From an uncultured Clostridia bacterium (GTDB lineage: Bacteria > Bacillota > Clostridia > Christensenellales > Borkfalkiaceae): DNA of 62,007 nt. The notes under the pieces were generated by a model that saw nothing but the letters and a program-made list of their open reading frames with translations, did no database searches and was not told the origin of the DNA. This document shows positions 37,245 to 45,700 of this stretch, in pieces. Positions within the stretch are counted from its first letter, which is position 1. Each line of letters starts with the position of its first letter. Position numbers and translations under genes: made by a program. Location: positions 1 through 62,007 of the forward strand of contig CANPBT010000007.1 of NCBI GenBank assembly GCA_947572415.1, written 5' to 3'.

Positions 37245-38368
37245 TATTTTTTACCGAAAAGTCCGCGTTTGGGTTTCTTTTTTGTTTCCTCTTCCGAAAC
37301 CTGCTCGCCGTCCTGCACGGGCGCCGACTTTTCTTCGTTTTCCTTGTTGTTGATTTCCGCAGCCGCCTTGACGGAAGCGACGGAAGATTTTTTACCAAGC
37401 TCCTTAATAATCATAGTGATTATTTCGTCGGGAGCCACCCTCTCCGCTACTGCTTCGAAAGTGAGCTTCATACGGTGACGGAGTACGGGATATGCGAGTT
37501 TGTTTATATCGTCGTAAGATACGTTGAACCTGCCGAGAAGCAGAGCGCGCACCTTTGCCGCAGATATGAGCGCCTGACCTGCACGGGGGCTGGCGCCGAG
37601 ACGGACGTACTTTTTCGCCGTTTCCGTCGCGCAGTCGCTGTCGGGATGCGTCGCCGAGCAAAGCGTCATTGCATAGCGCATAACCTCTTCCGCAACGGGT
37701 ATCTGGTTAGCCGTTTTGCGCATTTCGAGAAGCTGTTCTCCGCTGCACGCCGCGTCTGCAACCTCCGCCATCGTCTTCTGGGTAAGGTTTACTATATCCA
37801 TAAGCTCGTCGAGGCTGGGGTTTTTGACTATAATTTTGAACATGAAACGGTCCATCTGCGCTTCGGGCAAAGGATAAGTACCGTCCTGTTCGATAGGGTT
37901 CTGTGTAGCAAGAACGAAGAAAGGCTCGTTAAGCTTTCTGGATACGCCCATTACCGTAACGGTGTGCTCCTGCATGGCTTCGAGAAGCGCGGATTGTGTT
38001 TTCGGAGTAGCGCGGTTGATTTCGTCGGCAAGAATAATGTTACTGAAAATGGGACCGGGCTGGAACGTGAAGTTCGTATTGCCGTCCGCACCCTTGACAA
38101 CGATGTTAGTGCCCGTTACGTCGGCGGGCATAAGGTCGGGCGTAAACTGAATACGCGAGAAAGGCAGATTGAAAACTCTGCCGAGCGACCTTACAAGACG
38201 GGTTTTACCTACGCCGGGAACGCCCTCCAAAAGCACGTTACCGCCCGCTATCATGGCGATAATCGTGCCCTCGATAACGTCTTTCTGACCTATAACATCA
38301 CGTTCTACCTGCTGAAAAATGTTTTTACATTGATCACTGAACTGTTTGATGTTTTCTTCTGCTAACAT
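37244..38368 (-). CDS. MoxR family AAA+ ATPase
   Basis: The 374-residue protein carries Walker A GVPGVGKT (49-56), Walker B IILADE (111-116), the sensor ATQNPIEQDGTYPLPEAQMDRF (quoted in part: TQNPIEQ) and the MoxR C-terminal helical lid. The last 45 residues are charged and low complexity and end PKRGLFGKK; this tail is not part of the core family. MoxR ATPases act as chaperones that load cofactors or assemble protein complexes, working with VWA proteins. It lies between the DUF4175-like gene (35-base gap) and DUF58 (overlap by one base). Confidence 0.96.
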   Translation of the reverse strand: MLAEENIKQFSDQCKNIFQQVERDVIGQKDVIEGTIIAMIAGGNVLLEGVPGVGKTRLVRSLGRVFNLPFSRIQFTPDLMPADVTGTNIVVKGADGNTNFTFQPGPIFSNIILADEINRATPKTQSALLEAMQEHTVTVMGVSRKLNEPFFVLATQNPIEQDGTYPLPEAQMDRFMFKIIVKNPSLDELMDIVNLTQKTMAEVADAACSGEQLLEMRKTANQIPVAEEVMRYAMTLCSATHPDSDCATETAKKYVRLGASPRAGQALISAAKVRALLLGRFNVSYDDINKLAYPVLRHRMKLTFEAVAERVAPDEIITMIIKELGKKSSVASVKAAAEINNKENEEKSAPVQDGEQVSEEETKKKPKRGLFGKK

Positions 38369-38403
38369 GAATTACCTCGTATATTTTAATTTTATATTTT
38401 TTA

Positions 38404-39504
38404 TTATTTGAGTCCGTTAAGGAATTTTTCAATCGCCTCTTTTTCTTCGGGGGTCAAATCGTTATTCCCCGTAATGTACTCCATACCTTGTTGGTAGTAC
38501 TGTTCGAAAATGTCGCGATAATAAGTTTCGCCGTCGATAACCTGATTGCCGGGCTTATACTGTCCGCCTGCGCCGGGGCCCTGACCGCCGTCGGAAGGCT
38601 CGCCGTTTTCGCTGCCGCCTTCACCTTCACCGCCGCCGTTACCGTCGCTACCGTTTTCATTGCCCTCGCCGCCGTCGCCGTTGCCGTTATCCTCACCGGG
38701 TTTGTCGGTGGGTTCGCCGTTACCCTCGCCGGGGACGTCGCCCTCGCCGTCGCCGCCGCCGTTACCCTCACCCTCGATTTTTTCAAACAGAGCGGTAATT
38801 AGGTAATGGTCGGTAATATCCGGGTCCTCCCTGAAAGGCTCGTCTACGCCGTCGTCCCAGCCGATGAACACATAGCCGTCGTCAGCAACCGCCATAACGG
38901 ATTCAGCCGTTTCACCGTAAAGGATAAGCTGGTTTTCGTTGCCGTCAATGAAGCCCCCCTCTTCCGCTACGTACTGCACGGTAAGAAATTCTTCTCCGGG
39001 GTTGACAATGTCGCCGAAGCCGGGGATAACTCCACCGAGAGTAAGACCGTGAAGCGTAGTCATGGCGACGCCGCAAACCGCGGAAGCGCACGCAACCCCG
39101 ACAAGAGCTTTCGATACGTGTATTTTCAAAAGTCCCGCGCCCGTAGTTGCCGCATGGGCAGCCGCGTCTTCACGCTGGCGGCGCGCGATATATGAGTCGT
39201 CTTCGGCGAATTCGAGCATGGTTACCATACGCTCCTGAAGGCCGAGCGCGTCGACCCTGCGCGCCACTTCCTGCGCCGTAGGGCGGAATTTAACGAAATA
39301 CATTACGACCGCGCAGATAACCGCCGCACCGAGCCCGAGACCTATGGAAAGCCAGAGCCCTGCCGAAAAGTCGCAAAGCCAGGAGATAAACGCCGTAACG
39401 AAGTTTACGGCAAATCCCGCAGCGAGACCGCAAACCGCCGCTTTTATTGCGGCTTCTGTAATCATTTTCGATTGATATTTTTTGAATAAATTCATATTTT
39501 CCAT
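38404..39504 (-). CDS. DUF4175-like membrane protein with a divergent InlB repeat and a Gly/Glu/Asn-rich linker
   Basis: First gene of the MoxR operon, 366 residues, with an AGGAGG site nine bases before the ATG. Two membrane helices (about 18-40 and 48-71) are followed by a cytoplasmic segment containing ARRVDALGLQERMVTMLEFA, which resembles DUF4175-type proteins seen beside MoxR genes. A third hydrophobic segment is near 131-150. Residues about 175-245 look like a divergent InlB B-repeat (YVFIGWDDG). A low-complexity Gly/Glu/Asn/Asp run covers about 248-318, and the end (DIFEQYYQQGMEYI) is helical. Its role is unknown; the topology suggests it presents the outer domain to surface proteins of the same operon (inference). 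Confidence 0.75.
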   Translation of the reverse strand: MENMNLFKKYQSKMITEAAIKAAVCGLAAGFAVNFVTAFISWLCDFSAGLWLSIGLGLGAAVICAVVMYFVKFRPTAQEVARRVDALGLQERMVTMLEFAEDDSYIARRQREDAAAHAATTGAGLLKIHVSKALVGVACASAVCGVAMTTLHGLTLGGVIPGFGDIVNPGEEFLTVQYVAEEGGFIDGNENQLILYGETAESVMAVADDGYVFIGWDDGVDEPFREDPDITDHYLITALFEKIEGEGNGGGDGEGDVPGEGNGEPTDKPGEDNGNGDGGEGNENGSDGNGGGEGEGGSENGEPSDGGQGPGAGGQYKPGNQVIDGETYYRDIFEQYYQQGMEYITGNNDLTPEEKEAIEKFLNGLK

Positions 39505-39567
39505 ACGGTTTATCCTCCTAATATATATAGTCCTATTATCATATATGAATTATTATACATCATAGTG

Positions 39568-39596
39568 ATTATATTTGTCACCTAAATTATTGTGAA
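39568..39596 (-). promoter_or_regulatory. Promoter of the MoxR-VWA-LRR operon
   Basis: Minus strand -35 TTCACA (39591-39596), 17-base spacer, -10 TATAAT (39568-39573). A second TATAAT-like box lies about 20 bases further downstream. The leader to the first ATG is about 55 bases and AT-rich. Confidence 0.75.
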
Positions 39597-39633
39597 ATTT
39601 TTATATTTCCATAAAAAAACAGCGCTGTAAAAT

Positions 39634-39670
39634 TGTAATAACAGCCGACTTTACCGCCGACTGTTATTAT
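39634..39670 (-). terminator. Terminator after the 2653-residue LRR lipoprotein gene
   Basis: A 13-bp stem (AATAACAGTCGGC / GTCGGCTGTTATT on the minus strand, two G-T pairs, six-base loop) stands just after the stop. It is followed by a T-rich stretch and, about 20 bases on, a T7 run. It separates the giant gene from the MoxR operon promoter. Confidence 0.7.
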
Positions 39671-39703
39671 ATTACAAATTATGTTAAACTATAAAGTTTC
39701 CGA

Positions 39704-42700
39704 TTATGCTTGGGGGACGTAATTGTATACTATCTCCGCATCGCAATCGTTCTGCCAGTTTTCGTTCCATTCGGCTGCCGCGACCTCGGCTGCGGACCTG
39801 GTTATCATAATCTTCTGCTCGGGCGTCCAGAAGCCGAACGCGCCCCAGCTTACGTACGAAACCTCGTCAGGCACAACGAACTCCTTAATCGCGGTGCAGT
39901 GACTGAGCGCATAGTAGCCGAGCCTTATATCCGAAGCCGAAATTTCCAGATCGGTTAGTTTTTTGCAGCTATAATAGGTATCGTCCTTTATGTAGTTGCC
40001 GTCTTCGTCTTCAATGTAAGCGCTTCTGCTCGAATAGAAAACCTCGCTGCCTAATTCTAAAACGGAATTATCCCCGGTTGCAACGAACGAAGCCGCTTGA
40101 AGCGATAAGCACCCCGAGAAAGCATAATCGCTTAATTTTATGCTGTCAACGGCATTAAAATCAACCGTTTCGAGTTTAGTATTGTACCTAAACGCGCTTA
40201 CGCCGACATTAATAACGGGAGAAGTAATTTTAAGACTTTGAAGCGACGCATTTTCGGAATCGCATTCGAACGCCCTTTCGCCGATTTCCACCGACTGTTT
40301 GCCAGTGATTTCTATCGTCTGTATAGCGGGAATGTTATAGAAAGAATTATTTTCAAATACGACCTTATTTGCATTGACCTTGACCGAAGTCAGCGGACAG
40401 TTATTGAAAGTCTTGTATCCAACGAAAAGCTCGGAGCAGGTTATGTCTATCACCGAAAGCGAAGTACAGCCATTGAATGCTCCCTCCACCATTTCGCCGC
40501 TATTCATAGTCAGTTTAAGCCAGGGCTTATTGATTTCGAGCTTTTGCAGCTTTGTACAGTTTTCAAACGCTTTTAACGCAAACGTTGCACTCGTTGCATA
40601 CTGGTCGAAATCAATGCTTTCAAGCTGTCTGCAATTTGAGAACGCCCACATATCGATGGTCACGCCGTCGCCGATGACAAGCTTATTGACGTTGGCCCCG
40701 TAAAATGCATTCTGCTCTATTTTAACGCCGTTGCCGACAATTATCTCGGACAGCATAGAGCCCCTGAACGCATTTCGTGAAACGGTGACGCCTGTCGGAA
40801 TCGTATACGAACCGGTTTTTGCCGGAGCGATACCCACGATTGTTTTACCGGACTTGTTGAAGAGCACGCCGTCGATTATTTTGAAAGCGGTATTATTTGA
40901 AGCTACGGTAAGATTTTCGATAGCAGAACCGGCAAACGCTCCGTCGCCTATCGACGTTACGTTAGAGGGCAGATCGAGCGAAGTAAGGCTCGTGCAGCCG
41001 CTGAACGCGCTAGCGCCTATCGATACGAGCGAGCTGTGAAGCGTAACGCTCGCAAGCGAAACACAACCCGCCAACATACTGTTGGGTATTTTGCTTACAT
41101 TTACGGGGAGTACGAATTCGGTTATACCGATATTCTTCAGACAGTAATCTCCCATAACGGTTACGCTGTCGGGAATATCGATTTCCGTAAGCTTAACGCA
41201 ATTGAGGAAAGCCATTTCGCCCAGCTTAGTAATTGCGTTATGTAAAGTTACCGATTCGAGTTTATCGTTATGCGCGAATAATTTGTCGGAAACGACGGTT
41301 ACTCCCTCCGGGAATGTAAACTCTTGTATACCCGTATTACTGAACGCCACCTCGCCTATCGCGGTAACTTTATTGCCGGCAAACGTAACCGACGCCAGAA
41401 GCTTAGACGATTCGAATGCGGACGCGCCTATTGTGACGACCTCGGAAGGAATGATAATTTCCCTGAGCCCGACGTCCGAACCGTTATAGCACGAGCCGAA
41501 CGCCTTTCCGCCTATTTCAGTACAGATACTGCCATCTGCGAATATAACAGTTTCGAGTTTCTGATTCCAGTAGAACGCTTCAACCCCTATCTTCGCGACG
41601 CTCGCGGGTATGGTTATCGTTTTAAGCCCGCATTCACGGAATGCCGCAACACCTATTTCCGTTAAGTTTAAAGGAAGCTCGACAGTTTCGAGAGCGGAAA
41701 GCCCGAAGAAGCATTTTTCGCCTATTTTTTCGAGAACGGAGCCGTTTTCGAAAGTGACGCTTTTAAGCGAAGTACATTTACTGAACGCGCTGTAGTATTC
41801 GGTCGTCGACCAGGCTATACCGGGGACTTCCACCTCGCTCGCCGAGGGAAGCTCGGTTACTTTTGCGGGAATGCGTATCGCAGTAAGCGCGCTGCACTCG
41901 GCAAAAGCGAAGTTCGGTATTTTAGTAAGCCTGCACCCGTCGGCAAAGGTGAGCGTAGTCAGAGATTTACTTGACATAAACGCCCTTTCGCCGAGTGATA
42001 CGAGCCTTTGGGGCAATGCCACGGATATTATCGCCGACCCCTCGAACGCGCTCGCCTCGATAGTGAGGTCGGACTCGCCGTCGGCAAACGTAACCGACGA
42101 TACTTTGCTGCCTTTAAACGCGCCCGCCGCTATCGTTGTTACCGTAGAAGGAATTTCGAAATCTTCCGTCCTGTTTACGGGCACGCTGTAAAGCGTAGTC
42201 AAATCTTTACTGAAAAGCGCGCCGTCGTAAGTCTGATAGTTTTCGCTTTCGCCCTTTAATTCGAGCGTTTGCAGCCCCGTAAGGTCTTCGAACATGGCGC
42301 TGCTGAAATCGGGGAATGTCGCGGGGATTATAAGCGCTGTAATATATTTACAGCCTTCGAGAGAATCCTTGCCTATCTTGGCTACGCTGTCGTGTAGGTC
42401 GAGCGTACCCGTCTTTGCCGCGGGACATTTTACAAGTTCTGTGAAATCAGCGGTATACAGCACGCCGTCAAACGCAGCGTAATGCTCGTTGCCGTCCGCC
42501 ACCGTAATAGAAGTAAGTTTTACACAGTTAAAGTACAAGTCGTTGCCGAATACGGGGATATTGTTACCATTATCAACTTCGTACTCGGAAAGGTTCGAAG
42601 GATAAACAATCTCCGTAAGCTCCTTGCACTCGTAGAAAACGCCATCGCCAAGCGTAATTTTGCCTGTTCCGCCGTCTTCGAATTCGACTTTTTTAAGCTT

Positions 42701-45700
42701 TCCGCAGCTATAGAACGCCTTTTCGCCGACGGCAAGCACGTAATACGGTGCGGGGCCGAAGTCCCCTGATATTAAAATCGACGGCTGGTTGTTTAACGAT
42801 TTGGGCAATACGATGTCCTCTATAGCAGTATGCTGGAAGGCATAGTCGCCTATATATTTAAGCTTGCTTTCCTCGCCGGCGCCAGCAAAAGTAATCGTTT
42901 TAAGAGCTGAGCACCTTGTGAAGGTTCCTTCGCCCAGAGCTACGGTGCGCGCGGGAAGATTTATTTCGGTGAGCAACGAGCAATACGCAAAAACGTTGCC
43001 CGAAGTCGAAGACAGACCGCCTTCAGGGTCGTCATACCTCATATCGAGATTGAGGTCTCCCGTTCCGCCTGCCGCAAACACGACGCTTGCAAGCGCTTCG
43101 CACCTGTAGAAAGCGGAAGGATAAATTTCCGTCACTGTGTCGGGGATAGTTATCTCTGTCAAGCTCGAGCTGCTGAATGCGTCGCCGCCTATAGTTATCA
43201 GCTTGCTGCCGCTTTCGAAGTTTACCGTTTCGACGGCCGACTTATAGAAAGCGCCGCTGCCTATAACCGTAACCGAAGCGGGAATCGTTATCGAAGTAAA
43301 ATGCGTGCCGATAAACAAATTGCCGCTTAACGCCGTAAGCCTGACGCCTTCTTCAAACGTGAAATTTTCAAAGCCGGTAGGATAATATTTAGTATTATCG
43401 CTTTGATCCTTGTATTCCAACGAGAATGCCGACGCGCCTATTTCGGAGGTGCGCGCAGTTACGGTGAAGCTTGAAAGCGACGGGCATTTTTCAAATGCGT
43501 TTGCGCCTATTACAAGGTTTTCCGTACCGCCGGCTTCGAATTTAACCTCCTTGAGGTCAAGGCAGCCGGAGAAAGCCCCATCGCCTATCTTTGTTACGTT
43601 TTTACCTATGGTAATCTTTTGTATCGACCTGCCCTTGAAAGCATTATTACCTATTTCAACAACGTTTTCGGGTACGACGAATTCGGTCGCGCCCATAAGC
43701 GGGTACAATAAAAGTATCGTTCCTGTTTTGTCGTAAACTATATCGGTGGCAGACCCTCCCGAGAAGTTCGGGTTCTGTTCGCTTATCTTTATATCCGTTA
43801 ACGCGCCGTTGCCCGCAAACGAGGGGAAGTTTATCGCCTGCCTGGGCACGTAGAAACTCGTAAGCTTCGAGCAATTGCCAACTATCTCTTTACCGAAAGT
43901 CAGAGTATTGTCATTCGCCGCGTCGATTATCGACATTTTTAAAAGCGACGTACAGTTACGGAAAGCGTAGTCGTCGATAATCTTTACCGCCGACGGAAGC
44001 GTAACCTCCTTTAATGCGGTACAGCCGAGGAATGCGCCTCTGCTTATCGTCTGCACATTACTGCCGTCGTCGAAGCCGAGTTCGGCAAGCGCGACACACT
44101 GTCTGAAAGCGTATTTACCTATTGTTATCGCACGTCCGCCGCTGGAAGTAAATTTGACGGAAACGAGCTTTTCGCAGTCGTAGAACGCGCACTCGCCCAC
44201 TTCCGAAACCCATGCGGGCAACTCGAGCTCCTCTACGGCGGTTTTCAAAAACGCGCCGTCTTCAACCGACTGTATGCCCGCCGGTACGGAATAGCTGCCG
44301 CTTAGTCCTGCGGGCGCGTACAGTATATTCGTTTTTGCAGCGTTAGTCAATATGCCGTCCACCGAGGCATAGTTTTTACAGCCGGCGGCAACTTTAATAC
44401 CGACAAGCGACGTACAGCCTGCGAAAGAATCGGTTATCGTTCGTTCATTGCTTGTTTCGACGTGCGCGTCCTGCGAAGACGTTTCATCAATCAAAACATA
44501 TTTTAAAAGCCGCACGTCTTCAAGACGCTTCGGAAGCGTAATTTCCTCAATCGCGGTACAACCGACGAAAGCACGCGACGCAATAACCAAACCCACGCCG
44601 TCTTTTTCGGCATCGATAAAGTTTACGGCAGAAAGATTTACGCAGTTTGCAAACGCCTTGTCGCCGATATGCGTTACCGAAGCGGGAATATTGATTGCGG
44701 ATATTTTCCTGTTTTCGAAAACGCTCGCGGTTATAGTCGCCACGCCGTCGGGTATCGTGAACGTACCGACCTTTGACATAGGCACGCAGATTATCGAAGC
44801 ATCGCCGCCCGTCTGTTCGTCAAGCTTGCCCTTATCGAACAGCACGCCGTCGACGGAATAATAACGTATCAGCAGATTATTCGGCACAACGGTTATGTTT
44901 ACCGCCCGCAGCCCGTCGCAACGGTCAAACGCAGAAACGTCAATCTGCATAATGGTATTAGGTATATTTACCGTTTCAAGCTCGGAATTTCCCTCAAACG
45001 CAGAAGGTCCCACGACAATTACGGGCATATCTTTATATGTTTCGGGTATGGTTATATCTTTGCGGTTACGCAAATACTCGCTGTCGCCTGCGGTAACCAT
45101 ATAACCCGTTTTATTGTTTACGTTCGTAAGCACGTATTTTAGCGCTAAATCCTGCCAGAACGCATACAGCGTCGTATCTTTCGCAAAAGGCCAGCCGGCA
45201 AGGCTTTTGCCCTTTTCGTCTGTAAGCTGTGCGCCCGCGCCGTCCGCCGCAGCGAACCAGCCGCCGAACGTCTTTGTAACGTCGGGGTTATAGGGTACCG
45301 CGAACGAGAACGGTCTGTTATACAGTACCTCGATATCGTTTAACGAAATACCGTCTACGCCCGTATTAAAAGAAACCGTATATTTTTTGGGCGTGTAGTA
45401 AGCGTACAAATACAAGTCGCCGTTGCCTACGAATACATCGTCGACGTAGGGCGAACCGTTGCTTTCAGCGCCGCCGGGCACATTGTACCAGCCTGCAAAA
45501 TCCCCGCCCTCCGTTTCGGGCTCGGGCAGATTCATTTTGTCGCCCAAAGCTTTATAGACGTCCGTAACCGCGCTTCCGCCGCGGCTGTCAAGCGAAACAG
45601 TGTAGACGAACACATTCACGCCGACCCACTCCGAAACGTCGTCGCCGTCGACAAACCTGACGAAAAGTTCGTTTTCTCCGGGGACGCTGAAAGTTATTTC

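Noticed and set aside
37217..38365. 382-codon plus-strand frame opposite moxR
   Set aside because: It is the antisense shadow of a strongly conserved ATPase; its sequence matches no family.
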